This document shows positions 7,492-15,785 of a stretch of DNA of 64,000 nucleotides, piece by piece (within the stretch, counting starts at the first letter, position 1; each line of letters starts with the position of its first letter). The translations under genes and the position numbers were made by a program. The notes under the pieces are model-generated. The model ran no database searches. It saw only the letters and a program-made list of their open reading frames with translations, and was not told the DNA's origin. Origin of the DNA: JAFECT01 sp964432415 (GTDB lineage Bacteria > Pseudomonadota > Alphaproteobacteria > Caulobacterales > Caulobacteraceae); assembly GCA_964432415.1 (NCBI GenBank), contig CAYSNW010000004.1, positions 62,001 through 126,000 of the forward strand. The letters run 5' to 3'.

Positions 7492-7954
7492 GGCTCACAA
7501 GCGCACCCCCGCCTACGACGATCAGCTGGCGCTCGGGTTCGAGCCGCCGGCCCCGGCGGCGGCGCACGCCGACTTGGCCGGGCTGGATCGGGTGGTGGCC
7601 TCGGCGGTCGGCCACATCCTGAAGGGCGACCCCCGCACCCGCTTCGAGGTCGCCGCGGCGGTCTCCGAGCTGCTGGACGAGGACGTCTCCAAGGCCATGC
7701 TCGACGCCTACGCCTCCGAGGCGCGGGACAGCCACAACATCTCCGGCGCGCGCCTGCTGGCCCTGGTCGCCGCCACCCACCGCTACGACGTGCTCGACCG
7801 GCTGATCCGGCCGATCGGCTGCACGCTGCTGGTCGGCGAGGAGGTCTACGCCGCCGAGCTGGGGCACATCGAAGCCCAGATCGCCGCCCTGAAGGAGCGG
7901 CAATCGACGCTCAAGCGCGTCGCCCAGCCCATCGTCCGGAGGAAGGGCGAATGA
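7484..7954 (+). CDS. Early phage protein of unknown function upstream of transposase
   Basis: A 156-residue, mostly helical protein beginning MTKAHKRTPAYDDQLALGFE. The stretch KGDPRTRFEVAAAVSELL and the C-terminal HIEAQIAALKERQSTLK suggest a helical bundle with a coiled-coil end. It is inserted between the small genes and the transposase, overlapping the transposase start by four bases (ATGA), so translation is probably coupled. No catalytic motif or family is recognised. Confidence 0.7.
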   Translation: MTKAHKRTPAYDDQLALGFEPPAPAAAHADLAGLDRVVASAVGHILKGDPRTRFEVAAAVSELLDEDVSKAMLDAYASEARDSHNISGARLLALVAATHRYDVLDRLIRPIGCTLLVGEEVYAAELGHIEAQIAALKERQSTLKRVAQPIVRRKGE

Positions 7955-9900
7955 GCGGTTCGGGGGGCTCCAAGCACTGGCATACCGCCCAGGAGATCGC
8001 CGATCTGGCGCTTCCGGGCCTGCCGAGGTCGAAGCGCAAGGTCAACGAGCTGGCCACTGAGCAGGGCTGGGCTTTCCGGGAGGGTTCCAGCGGCGAGGCC
8101 CTGGCGCGGCGCCGGGAGGGCCGGGGCGGGGGCTTCGAATACCACTGGGCGGTGCTGCCGCCGGCCGCCAAGACCGAAATGGTCCGGCGCGGGCTGATCG
8201 TGACGGTCGCGGAGGTCAAGGCCCGCACCCATTCCCGGCTCTGGACCTGGTACGACGCCCAGAGCGCCAAGGTGAAGGCCGACGCGGTGGCCCGGCTGCG
8301 GGCGGTGGACGCGATCGAGGCCCATGAGGCCGCCGGTTTCACCACCACCGCGGCCATCGCCGCGGTCGCGGCCGATCTGAACGTCTCGACCGGCACGCTG
8401 TGGAACTGGCGCGGCCTGGTCGAGGGCGTCGAGCGCGAGGACAGGCTCCCGCGCATCGCCCCGCGCCGGGTCGGCGGCGGCAAACAGGCCGATATCCACC
8501 CCGACGCCTGGCAGGCGCTGATCAGCGACTATCTGCGGCCCGAAAAGCCCACCTTCAAGTCCTGTTACCGCCGCCTGGAAGGCTCGGCCGCCAAGAACGG
8601 CTGGGGCGCGATCCCCCACGTCAAGACGCTGCAGCGGCGGCTGGAGACCGAGGTGGACCGGCGCGTGATCATGGCCCGGCGCGAGGGCGCGGACGCGGTT
8701 CGCCGCATGCTGCCCCCCCAGACGCGCTCGGTCGCGGCCCTGCACGCCCTGCAGTGCGTCAACGTGGACGGCCACAAGTGGGACGTCTTCGTCACGGATG
8801 GCGAGAAGATCTTCCGCCCCGTGATGGTGGCGATCCAGGACGTCTACTCCCGCAAGATGCTGGCCTGGCGGATCGGCGAGACGGAATCGGCCGTCCAAAC
8901 CCGCCTCGCCTTCGCCGACCTGTTCCGTAACTGGGGCATTCCGCTCGAAGCCTACCTCGACAATGGCCGGGCCTTCGCCTCGAAGTGGATCACCGGCGGC
9001 GCCCTGACCCGGTTCCGGTTCAAGGTGCGCGAGGAGGACCAGCTGGGCCTCCTGACCTCGCTGGGGATCAAGACCCACTGGACGCTGCCCTATCGCGGCC
9101 AATCCAAGCCCATCGAGCGCGGATTCCGGGACCTCTGCGACGACGGCGCCAAGCACCCGGCCTTCGCCGGCGCCTATGTGGGCAACAAGCCCGACGCCAA
9201 GCCGGAGAACTACGGCTCGCGGGCCGTGCCCTTGGCCGATTTCATCGCCATCGCCAACCAGGTCATCGCCGAACACAACGCCCGCACCGGGCGCAACACC
9301 GAAATGGCCCGCGGCCAGAGCTTCGACCAGGCCTTCGCCGAATCCTACGCCACCGCGCCGATCGGCAAGGCCGCGCCGGAACAGATGCGCCTGGCGCTGC
9401 TGTCGGCCGAGCGGGTCCGCATCGATCGCCGAACCAGCGTGATCCGCTTCTGCGACAACACCTACTGGACGTCGGAGCTGACCGCCTGGTCCGGCCAGCA
9501 GGTGATCATCCGCTTCGATCCGGACGATCTGCACGCGCCGCTGCATGTCTACGACCTGGAGAGCCGCTTCCTGGTCACCGCGCCGGTGTTCGAGGCGGTG
9601 GGATTCCAGGACGCCGAGGCCGCCCAGGCCCGCGCCCGTCTGGAGCGCGGCTGGAAGAAGGCGGTCAGGGCCGAGACCGACGCCTTGCGCCTCCTGACCG
9701 CCGCCCAGGTCGCGGCCCTGCAGCCGACACCCCAACCCGAGGCCCCGGCGCCCGAGGCCGGCGTCATCCGCCCTGTGCGCTTCGCCGGGGTGAGCGTGGG
9801 CGCCGCCGCGCTGAAGGCCCGGCCCGAGCCCGACACCAGTCCAGAGAACCGATCCGACCGCTTCACCGCCGCCGTGACCCGGCTGCGGCTGGCGGAATGA
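7951..9900 (+). CDS. MuA-like DDE transposase
   Basis: A 649-residue protein, close to MuA (663). The N-terminal Mu-type winged HTH is seen at residues 10-80 (WHTAQEIADLALPGLP, then KVNELATEQGWAFRE). The integrase core carries Asp273 in VNVDGHKWDVF, Asp337 in YLDNGRAF and Glu389 in SKPIERGF, matching the MuA triad D269/D336/E392 in spacing. The C-terminal part should bind the MuB-like ATPase. It integrates and replicates the phage by transposition, acting on the end sites at 4137-4308 and 46359-46405. Confidence 0.95.
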   Translation: MSGSGGSKHWHTAQEIADLALPGLPRSKRKVNELATEQGWAFREGSSGEALARRREGRGGGFEYHWAVLPPAAKTEMVRRGLIVTVAEVKARTHSRLWTWYDAQSAKVKADAVARLRAVDAIEAHEAAGFTTTAAIAAVAADLNVSTGTLWNWRGLVEGVEREDRLPRIAPRRVGGGKQADIHPDAWQALISDYLRPEKPTFKSCYRRLEGSAAKNGWGAIPHVKTLQRRLETEVDRRVIMARREGADAVRRMLPPQTRSVAALHALQCVNVDGHKWDVFVTDGEKIFRPVMVAIQDVYSRKMLAWRIGETESAVQTRLAFADLFRNWGIPLEAYLDNGRAFASKWITGGALTRFRFKVREEDQLGLLTSLGIKTHWTLPYRGQSKPIERGFRDLCDDGAKHPAFAGAYVGNKPDAKPENYGSRAVPLADFIAIANQVIAEHNARTGRNTEMARGQSFDQAFAESYATAPIGKAAPEQMRLALLSAERVRIDRRTSVIRFCDNTYWTSELTAWSGQQVIIRFDPDDLHAPLHVYDLESRFLVTAPVFEAVGFQDAEAAQARARLERGWKKAVRAETDALRLLTAAQVAALQPTPQPEAPAPEAGVIRPVRFAGVSVGAAALKARPEPDTSPENRSDRFTAAVTRLRLAE

Positions 9901-9904
9901 GAAA

Positions 9905-9958
9905 GGCCGCCGGGGTGGCGACCCCGACGGCCTGAAAACCGGGCCCGACGGCCCTTTT
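9905..9958 (+). promoter_or_regulatory. Two tandem hairpins between transposase and MuB-like genes
   Basis: First hairpin: a 12-bp stem with one mismatch, 9905-9932. Second: GGGCC-CGAC-GGCCC followed by TTTT, 9941-9958. The second resembles a weak intrinsic terminator. They fill most of the 77-bp gap, the longest in this part of the operon, and could lower MuB-like expression relative to transposase or mark an mRNA processing site. Confidence 0.5.
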
Positions 9959-9977
9959 GAGCAAGGAGACGCCTAGC

Positions 9978-10955
9978 ATGAACGTCCAGCGAGGACAAAC
10001 GGAGTTCTCTCCAGAGGAGAACCGGGCCCTCAGGCAGAAGCTGCAGGAGTTCAAGGATTACGAGGCCCTGTCGCACTCCGACCTGGCCAAGCGGATCGGC
10101 GAGCCCTCCGGGACCCTGTCCCAGTGGTTGAACGACACCTATCAGGGCAGCGAGAAGCGCAAGAACGAGATCGCCTACGCGGTGGACCGGTTCTTCCGCG
10201 CCCAGGAGGCGGCCGAGGCCCTGGCGCTGGTGGCGCCGATCGTCCCCGGGTTCCTGAACACCCGCACCGCCGCCCGCATCACCTCGTGCCTCACCTGGGC
10301 CAAGCGGGGCAACTTCGTCTTGATCGTGGGCACGGCCGGCCTCGGCAAAACCGCCACGATCGACCAGTACGAGAACGACAACCCCAACGTCTTCAAGGTC
10401 ACCCTCAGCCCGGCCACGCGCAGCGTCTCGCCGATGCTGGTCCAGATCCTCCACAAGCTGGGATCGGGCCGCAACGCCGGTTCCAACCAGGTGCTGACCC
10501 AGACCATCCTCGACCGCCTGAGCGGCCTCAACGCCCTGCTGGTGATCGACGACGCCCAGCACGCCAACGACCTGGCGCTGGAGCAGCTGCGCTTCATCCA
10601 TGACGAGCTGAAGTGTGGGATCGCGCTCTGCGGCAACCCCGAGGTGCTGACCCGCATCCAGGGCGGCTCGCGGGCCGCCGCCTTCGCCCAGCTCTACAGC
10701 CGGGTGTCCTGGCAGCTCACCCAGGCCAAGCCCCACGCGGAGGACATCGCGCTGCTGTGCAACGCCTGGGGCGTCGATCACCCGAAGGAGCGCGAGTTCC
10801 TGGAGCGGATCGCCAGCCAGCCCGGCACGCTGCGCAACCTGACCAAGACCCTGGAGATGGCCACGCTGCTCGCCCAGGGCGACGGCGAGGACCGCACCCT
10901 CAGCCACATCCAGGAAGCCTGGGCCCAGCGCTCCCAGACGGCGGTGGCGGCATGA
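9978..10955 (+). CDS. MuB-like transposition ATPase (AAA+, target capture)
   Basis: A 325-residue protein from ATG 9978; AAGGAG lies upstream. An N-terminal Cro-type HTH (SDLAKRIGEPSGTLSQWLND) is followed by an AAA-type ATPase: Walker A GTAGLGKT at residues 118-125, Walker B ALLVIDDAQ near 185-193, and a CGNPEVL sensor-like segment. MuB binds target DNA, activates the transposase and gives target immunity; the family match is clear. Length is near that of MuB (312). Confidence 0.92.
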   Translation: MNVQRGQTEFSPEENRALRQKLQEFKDYEALSHSDLAKRIGEPSGTLSQWLNDTYQGSEKRKNEIAYAVDRFFRAQEAAEALALVAPIVPGFLNTRTAARITSCLTWAKRGNFVLIVGTAGLGKTATIDQYENDNPNVFKVTLSPATRSVSPMLVQILHKLGSGRNAGSNQVLTQTILDRLSGLNALLVIDDAQHANDLALEQLRFIHDELKCGIALCGNPEVLTRIQGGSRAAAFAQLYSRVSWQLTQAKPHAEDIALLCNAWGVDHPKEREFLERIASQPGTLRNLTKTLEMATLLAQGDGEDRTLSHIQEAWAQRSQTAVAA

Positions 10956-11242
10956 GACGCCTGGTCATCACCTCAACCCCGCTTGAGCTGGTCGGCGACC
11001 TGAAGGCCGACCTCGGCAACATCGTGCGGCGCTTCTACGCGGGCACGCTGGACGCCGAGACCTTCGTGGCCTTGGCCGCCCGTCTGCGCGGCGGCCTGCG
11101 GGAGCTGGAGGCCGCGCTCGAAGGGCGCGAGGCGCCCGAGGCCGTCGATCCCCTGACCATCCCCGGCGCCCGTTTCTACGGCCACCTGGCCGCCATCGAC
11201 GGCGGCCGGACCGATCCCAACACCCCGAAAAAAGGAGCCTGA
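10952..11242 (+). CDS. Small early protein of unknown function
   Basis: A 96-residue protein overlapping the MuB-like stop (ATGA). It begins MRRLVITSTPLELVGDLKAD and contains a helical RGGLRELEAALEGRE segment. No domain is recognised. It sits in the block of short coupled genes between MuB and GemA that varies between Mu-like phages. Confidence 0.65.
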   Translation: MRRLVITSTPLELVGDLKADLGNIVRRFYAGTLDAETFVALAARLRGGLRELEAALEGREAPEAVDPLTIPGARFYGHLAAIDGGRTDPNTPKKGA

Positions 11243-11245
11243 ACC

Positions 11246-11926
11246 ATGGACGCGACAAGCGCCGAAGCCATCACCGCCGCCCGCGCCGAGGGGTTCCAGA
11301 TCCCGGCCGGCCACGTCGTGGTCAACGGCAACCTCTACCTCGTCGATTCCAAAGGGGCGTTCGTGCCCGTCGAGCGAGTCCGCGCTCGCGACCGGCTGAT
11401 GGACGAGGTGGTCCGCAAGATCGTGGGCTACGCCGAACCCCTCGCCGAGCAGATCGCCCGCTTCCGGCAGCACACCTTCGACGACGTGGACGCGTTCGTG
11501 GCCCTGCTGGAGCAGGACTACGGCGCCAAGCTCGGCGGCCAGAAGGGCAACATCACCCTGACCACCTTCGACGGCCTGCAGAAGGTCCAGGTGCAGGTGG
11601 CCGACGCCATCTCGTTCGGGCCTGAGCTGCAGGTGGCCAAGGGCCTGGTCGACGAGTGCCTGAACGAGTGGACGGCCGACTCCAACGCCAACGTCCGCGC
11701 CATCGTCCAGCGCGCCTTCAACGTCGACAAGGAAGGCCAGGTGAACCGCGCCGAGCTGCTGCAGCTGCTGCGCCTGGAGATCGACGACGCGCGCTGGAAG
11801 CGCGGCATGGAGGCGATCAAGGATTCCATGCGGGTGGTGGGCTCCAAGCGCTATGTGCGCTTCTACCGCCGCGCCAAGGCCACCGACGCCTGGCAGGCCG
11901 TCTCGATCGACGTGGCGGCGTCATGA
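11246..11926 (+). CDS. DUF3164 family protein
   Basis: A 226-residue protein. The stretch GGQKGNITLTTFDGLQKVQV, the following FGPELQVAKGLVDECL and KRYVRFYRR match DUF3164, a family typical of Mu-like early operons and often mislabelled in databases. Its biochemical role is unknown. The ATG follows AAAAAAGGAGCC. It overlaps the next gene by four bases. Confidence 0.8.
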   Translation: MDATSAEAITAARAEGFQIPAGHVVVNGNLYLVDSKGAFVPVERVRARDRLMDEVVRKIVGYAEPLAEQIARFRQHTFDDVDAFVALLEQDYGAKLGGQKGNITLTTFDGLQKVQVQVADAISFGPELQVAKGLVDECLNEWTADSNANVRAIVQRAFNVDKEGQVNRAELLQLLRLEIDDARWKRGMEAIKDSMRVVGSKRYVRFYRRAKATDAWQAVSIDVAAS

Positions 11927-12081
11927 GCCGGCGCAACGGTCCCGCCCCGATCGTGGCCCGCTGCGCGCGATGCGGGGCGGCGTTCACGTCCAAGTACTCG
12001 GCGAAGGTCCACCGGCAGCTCGCCACCTGCGAGCCCGCGCGCAGGGCCCGGGCCGGCGTCGTGGCGGGAGGCGCGTCATGA
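11923..12081 (+). CDS. Small zinc-finger-like protein
   Basis: A 52-residue basic protein with CARCGAAF, a spacer and HRQLATC. This C-x2-C, H-x5-C arrangement is suggestive of a small zinc finger. The ATGA overlap with the DUF3164 gene and GTCATGA overlap with the next gene support it being translated. It may bind DNA; no partner is known. Confidence 0.6.
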   Translation: MSRRNGPAPIVARCARCGAAFTSKYSAKVHRQLATCEPARRARAGVVAGGAS

Positions 12082-12335
12082 GCCGGCGCTTCGAGATCGA
12101 GGCCCAGGACGCGGCTCCGAAAGGCGACCAGCTGCGGGCCTCTTTTGAAGCTCTCGTCGCCTTCCTGCTGGCTTCCGGAGCTACTCACGCCGAGATCGGC
12201 ACGGCGATGGACTCGGTGCGGGCGCACCTGCACGCGACGGTACGGCCTCGGCCGCCCCATGGCGGTTCCGGCGTCAAGGCGCCGCCGACGCCGACGCTGA
12301 AAGTCGTGATCGAGCCGAGAGGGGCGCGGTCATGA
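12078..12335 (+). CDS. Small early protein, unknown
   Basis: 85 residues. A helical stretch, LRASFEALVAFLLASGATHA, is followed by a proline-rich basic tail. Its MSRRFE start repeats the MSRRN start of the preceding gene, perhaps a trace of duplication of the translation start region. It overlaps both neighbours by four bases. No family recognised. Confidence 0.55.
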   Translation: MSRRFEIEAQDAAPKGDQLRASFEALVAFLLASGATHAEIGTAMDSVRAHLHATVRPRPPHGGSGVKAPPTPTLKVVIEPRGARS

Positions 12336-12595
12336 CCGTCTTCCTGGCTGGCCTATGGGTCCTGGGCGCGTTGGCGCTCTGGCCCCGGGCGTGGGTGCTC
12401 GACGACTTCTCGGACCGCGAGCGGTTCGACGGCGACACCCTGTTCTGCATCGTTGTCTGGCCGGTCTCCGCCCTGGTCCTGGTCGGCGCACTCCTCGCCG
12501 GCCTGGTCGGCGGGCTGCTGCCGATCGCGCCGGCGCCGGTCATGCGGCCCCGGCGCCACCGCTCCCACGGGAGGCTCGTCACATGGGCCTCCTGA
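12332..12595 (+). CDS. Small membrane protein, unknown
   Basis: 87 residues with two likely membrane segments: residues 2-19 (TVFLAGLWVLGALALWPR) and about 37-63 (LFCIVVWPVSALVLVGALLA and on). The loop between them is acidic. The C-terminus is basic and arginine-rich. It is an early gene, so exclusion or takeover of the envelope is more likely than lysis, but this is inference. Confidence 0.6.
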   Translation: MTVFLAGLWVLGALALWPRAWVLDDFSDRERFDGDTLFCIVVWPVSALVLVGALLAGLVGGLLPIAPAPVMRPRRHRSHGRLVTWAS

Positions 12596-12987
12596 GGGAC
12601 AACCCGCGCCTGGCCATCCTGCACACCCGCGCCCAGGTGCTCTCGGTCATGGCCGGGTCGGTCCTGTCGGAGTTCGAGACCGACCTGATCGCCGAGATCG
12701 CGCGCCGCCGCGCGGCCTTCGGCGACCTGGCTACGGTCACCGAGGCCGAGGCCGCGGTCCTGGAGCTGGCCGTCCAGGGGATGGAGGTCGGCATCCGCCG
12801 CGCCTTCGCCGCCAGCGCCGTCCGCGTCAACCGCCTGGCCGTGGCCTTCGCCACCGAGATCCGCCTCAGCCTCGGCAAGGGCGGCCTCGGCCTGCGCGCT
12901 TTCCCCACACACCCGGGAGGAGCCGCCGCCGGCTTCCCGGACGTGCAACCCCAGCCGGCGGCGAAAAGGACTGAAGTCACATGCTGA
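12583..12987 (+). CDS. Helical early protein, unknown
   Basis: A 134-residue protein overlapping the end of the membrane-protein gene. The first 100 residues are alanine-rich amphipathic helix (FETDLIAEIARRRAAFGDLA, and EAAVLELAVQGMEVGIRRAF); the C-terminus is proline-rich. No family recognised. The frame is continuous and follows the operon's overlapping pattern. Confidence 0.55.
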   Translation: MGLLRDNPRLAILHTRAQVLSVMAGSVLSEFETDLIAEIARRRAAFGDLATVTEAEAAVLELAVQGMEVGIRRAFAASAVRVNRLAVAFATEIRLSLGKGGLGLRAFPTHPGGAAAGFPDVQPQPAAKRTEVTC

Positions 12988-13448
12988 AACCTACCGCTTT
13001 CCCGCACCTCGCCACCTGTCTCGCCGCCCTGTTGGCCGGCCAGGGCCAGGTGCGGACCGAAGACCTCGACAGCGTCAAGGCGTCGATCGCCGAGCTGCAG
13101 TCGGGCCAGCACCACGACGGTGACCTGATCGCCGCCATCCAGGCCCACACGGCCGAGCAGGACGCCGCCATCGAGGGCGAGATCGAGAAGACCAACGCCA
13201 TCGAGGAGGGCGTCAACGGTCTCGACGACGCCTTGGGCGGCGGAACCACGGCCTCCACGGCCGGGGAAGGCTCGACCCAGGGCGGCACGGTGAACACGAC
13301 CGGCGACGCCACGGTGGCGGAGATGGTCGCCGACGCCGACCACGAAGGCGAGGCCCAGGACGACCGGACCACCCAAGACCCGCCCGCGGCCGAGGCCGCT
13401 CAGGCGGTCGACCCGGCGGCCGAGACCACCGCCGACCCCGCCCTGTAA
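12981..13448 (+). CDS. Acidic coiled protein with disordered C-terminus
   Basis: 155 residues. The N-terminal half is helical (DLDSVKASIAELQSGQ, AAIEGEIEKTNAIEEG); the C-terminal half is rich in Ala, Thr, Asp and Glu and probably unstructured. No family recognised. It is strongly acidic, unlike its neighbours. A hairpin at 13460-13485 follows the stop. Confidence 0.55.
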   Translation: MLKPTAFPHLATCLAALLAGQGQVRTEDLDSVKASIAELQSGQHHDGDLIAAIQAHTAEQDAAIEGEIEKTNAIEEGVNGLDDALGGGTTASTAGEGSTQGGTVNTTGDATVAEMVADADHEGEAQDDRTTQDPPAAEAAQAVDPAAETTADPAL

Positions 13449-13459
13449 CCGCGTAGGGA

Positions 13460-13485
13460 CCGGGCGCGGCCCCCGCCGCGCCCGG
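13460..13485. promoter_or_regulatory. Perfect 11-bp hairpin after the acidic gene
   Basis: CCGGGCGCGGC, loop CCCC, GCCGCGCCCGG. There is no T tract, so it is more likely a transcript-stabilising or Rho-related structure than an intrinsic terminator. Confidence 0.5.
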
Positions 13486-13518
13486 CGCCCATCCCAAGCC
13501 CCACGCATCGAGGACGTC

Positions 13519-13560
13519 ATGGCGCAATCGCAGATCATCACCGGGCCGGGGGGGGGGTAA
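13519..13560 (+). CDS. Leader peptide or displaced N-terminus before a poly-G tract
   Basis: An ATG at 13519 with GAGGA five bases upstream encodes MAQSQIITGPGGG, then a stop. The glycines come from ten guanines at 13548-13557. With nine or twelve guanines the frame would run through into the gene starting at 13562. The short frame is therefore either a leader peptide or the real N-terminus of that gene, out of frame at this tract length. Confidence 0.4.
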   Translation: MAQSQIITGPGGG

Positions 13561-13561
13561 A

Positions 13562-14209
13562 ATGCCCCCTCGCCAAGCTCTTTCCGACCTCTACGCCCGC
13601 GCGGTTATCGCCGCGTCGCGGTCCCTCGGGCGTTCGCCGGTGATGGCGATGACGGCCCTGCGCGGCCCGACGCGCCAACCCCTCTGGCCGGCCGCCTGGG
13701 CCGTGGCCGCGGCAACCGGAACGCCGGTGACCAGGGCCGCCCGCATCCTCGGCCTTCAGCCCAGCGGCGGCGCCCGCGCTGCCGGCGCGCCCGGCTTCGA
13801 TGAGGCCATGCTCGCCGCCCTTCGGGCCATCAACGACGGCTGCGACCTTCCTCCGGACGCCCTGCCGCGCCGCCGGCAGAAGTCTCCGCGCGTGGTAGAG
13901 GCGCCAGCTGTCCAGCCGACCCTGTCCCAGCGCGACTACGTGACCATCGCGCCGCCGGCCCCGCGCCCGCTGACGCCGCCTAAGCCGGTCGATCCGGACC
14001 GGGCCCTGGTCGAGGACGCCCTGGCCAAGGGCCGTGTGACCCACGTCGGGTCCGGCCGCGCCGCGGGCCTGAGCCAGCTCGAAGACCAGTTCCATGCCGC
14101 CCCGCCTCCGCTGTCTGAGACGGCAGGTTGGGGGAACAAGACCAGCGGCAAGAGCGGCGGTCAGGCCGCCCGCTGCAAGGCCGAGCTGGCCAAGCGAGCG
14201 GAAGCATGA
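13562..14209 (+). CDS. Early protein of unknown function
   Basis: 215 residues from ATG 13562. The N-terminus (LSDLYARAVIAASRSLG, and WPAAWAVAAATGTPVTRAAR) is helical; the middle is proline-rich; the C-terminus is basic (NKTSGKSGGQAARCKAEL). No domain recognised. Its start follows the poly-G tract directly, so the guanines may also serve as its ribosome binding site. Translation may begin at 13519 when the tract length allows. Confidence 0.55.
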   Translation: MPPRQALSDLYARAVIAASRSLGRSPVMAMTALRGPTRQPLWPAAWAVAAATGTPVTRAARILGLQPSGGARAAGAPGFDEAMLAALRAINDGCDLPPDALPRRRQKSPRVVEAPAVQPTLSQRDYVTIAPPAPRPLTPPKPVDPDRALVEDALAKGRVTHVGSGRAAGLSQLEDQFHAAPPPLSETAGWGNKTSGKSGGQAARCKAELAKRAEA

Positions 14210-14529
14210 GCCGCCGCCCGCGCAAGCCGCGACGCCCTCAGATTCTCTGGATCGACTGGACCGATCAGGCCGCCCAGCTGTTCCGCCTGGTTCCCCCCGA
14301 ATGGGGCTGGACCCCGCCGGCCCGGATCAAGGTGGTTCGCGGCCTGAGGCACTCCACCTTCTCTGCCCGCTTCACCACCCCCGAGGGTGCGACCAACACC
14401 GCCCGCGTGCGCGTCCGCCGTGGGGCTGACGGCGAGTGGAACGCCACCGCCGAGGAGCTGGAAATTTCGCTCGGCCGCATGACCAAGGCCCAGCTGCTCG
14501 CCGCCGCCCGCGAGGCCGACGAATGCTGA
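14206..14529 (+). CDS. Small basic early protein
   Basis: A 107-residue protein, very basic at the N-terminus (MSRRPRKPRRPQILWIDWTD). The centre, TFSARFTTPEGATNTARVRV, looks like beta strands. No family is recognised; nucleic-acid binding is plausible from charge. It overlaps the next gene by seven bases. Confidence 0.6.
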   Translation: MSRRPRKPRRPQILWIDWTDQAAQLFRLVPPEWGWTPPARIKVVRGLRHSTFSARFTTPEGATNTARVRVRRGADGEWNATAEELEISLGRMTKAQLLAAAREADEC

Positions 14530-14957
14530 CCCAGCACGCCCACCGCCTGACCGACGAGGGCCGCGCTGCGCGCGACCTGCGGGTCCTGCGGGCCTGGAAC
14601 GCCTCGGAGGACGTCACCATGGCCGACATGGGCCGCCGCTTCGGCATGGGCCGTGAGGGGGTGCGCCGCATCCTCGACGCCATGGCCGCCGCCGGCCACA
14701 CCGTGCGCGGGCGAACGGGGGGGGGGCGGCCAGTGCTGATCTCCACCCTGACCCTGTCGGTGCGCCTGCGCGCCCTGCTGAACGCCAACGGCGTGCGCAC
14801 CACCACCAAGCTCGCCCAGCTGATCGCCTCCGGCCGCCTGGCCCAGCTGCCGGGCTTCACCCCGGCCTGCATCGACGAAGCCCGCGACGTCGTCGGCTGG
14901 TCCCGCCAGCTCACCGCGCGGACCACTGGCGCAGCCCAGATGGAGCGGCGTCCATGA
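14523..14957 (+). CDS. Helix-turn-helix protein containing a poly-G tract
   Basis: A 144-residue protein. An HTH is likely at residues 28-60 (EDVTMADMGRRFGMGREGVR, then RILDAMAAAG). Ten guanines at 14717-14726 encode the glycines of RTGGGRP. At this length the frame continues into a second helical part (RLRALLNANGVRTTTKLAQL), which resembles a sigma- or RecA-independent regulatory bundle but is not recognised. A one-base change in the tract would leave only the HTH half, so the tract could switch this regulator. Confidence 0.6.
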   Translation: MLTQHAHRLTDEGRAARDLRVLRAWNASEDVTMADMGRRFGMGREGVRRILDAMAAAGHTVRGRTGGGRPVLISTLTLSVRLRALLNANGVRTTTKLAQLIASGRLAQLPGFTPACIDEARDVVGWSRQLTARTTGAAQMERRP

Positions 14958-15202
14958 CATTCCAGAAGTTCGACACTTCCACACCGCTCACCGAGGCCGA
15001 GCGGTCCATGCTGACACGTCTAGACTTCCGCCCAGTCATCGGCGTCACCGGACAGGAGCGGACCGAGGCGCTGCAGTCGCTGGCCAGGCGTGGCCTTGCC
15101 AAGTGTTGGCCCGGCGACGGGGCGGATCGAGGCGTTCTCCTCGGCTGCAAGGTCAAGACACCGCCGCGCCTGGTCTTCGGCGGTCCGGAGGGCGCCGCGT
15201 GA
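14954..15202 (+). CDS. Small early protein, unknown
   Basis: 82 residues, overlapping its neighbours by four bases on each side. TEAERSMLTRLDF and QERTEALQSLARRGLAKCW suggest a winged-helix-like arrangement (recognition helix then RRGLA, as in PadR/MarR wings), but the match is too short to name a family. Confidence 0.55.
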   Translation: MTFQKFDTSTPLTEAERSMLTRLDFRPVIGVTGQERTEALQSLARRGLAKCWPGDGADRGVLLGCKVKTPPRLVFGGPEGAA

Positions 15203-15426
15203 ACGACCTGCGCCGTCCCCGGATCAGCAACGACATGAAGCGCGAGGTCCGTGACGCCTTCGGCCGCGTCTACGCCCGCGCCCACCTGGTGGGCCGCCCC
15301 ACCGAGATCGCCATGCTGTGGTGCTTCGTCCTGACCGCCGCCGAGGCGCTGGCGGAGCTGATCGGCGTCGCCGGCGTCGTGGTCGCGCTGCGCACGGCGG
15401 CCGACAAGCTGGAGAGCAAAGGATGA
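15199..15426 (+). CDS. Small early protein, unknown
   Basis: 75 residues from GTG 15199, which overlaps the previous stop (GTGA). ISNDMKREVRDAFGRVYARA is followed by a hydrophobic helix, IAMLWCFVLTAAEALAELIG. It may associate with the membrane or be a helical bundle. No family recognised. Confidence 0.5.
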   Translation: MNDLRRPRISNDMKREVRDAFGRVYARAHLVGRPTEIAMLWCFVLTAAEALAELIGVAGVVVALRTAADKLESKG

Positions 15427-15785
15427 CTGCTGACCGCACGCCCCTGTGGATCGTCGCCTTCTCGACAGGCGAATACGAGGATCAGCGAGATCACCTGGTG
15501 CTCGCCTTTGCCGATGAGGCGCAGGCGGAGACCTATCGGGCCCACTGCGAGACTATGGTTCGTCGGGCTGAGGCAGATTTTGAGGCGCTGGACCCGCTGC
15601 CCGAGCCAGATGACGACGCGTCTAGCGAGGCCTGGGCCTCTTACGAAAGGCGGACGAGAGCCCGCGAACGCAGGGTCTTAAAGGGGGTTGCGGCGTTCGG
15701 GATCAGCAGCGTCTACAACCTCGACGCCAGGTTCTACGTGTCGCGCGTAGACTTGGCGTCTTCCCTCCAAGGGGTGACGGCGTGA
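15423..15785 (+). CDS. Early protein of unknown function
   Basis: 120 residues; ATGA overlap with the preceding gene and with the GemA gene. WIVAFSTGEYEDQRDHLVLA is followed by an acidic helical middle with DPLPEPDDDASSEAW. Base composition is a little lower in GC than its neighbours, suggesting recent acquisition. No family recognised. Confidence 0.55.
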   Translation: MTADRTPLWIVAFSTGEYEDQRDHLVLAFADEAQAETYRAHCETMVRRAEADFEALDPLPEPDDDASSEAWASYERRTRARERRVLKGVAAFGISSVYNLDARFYVSRVDLASSLQGVTA

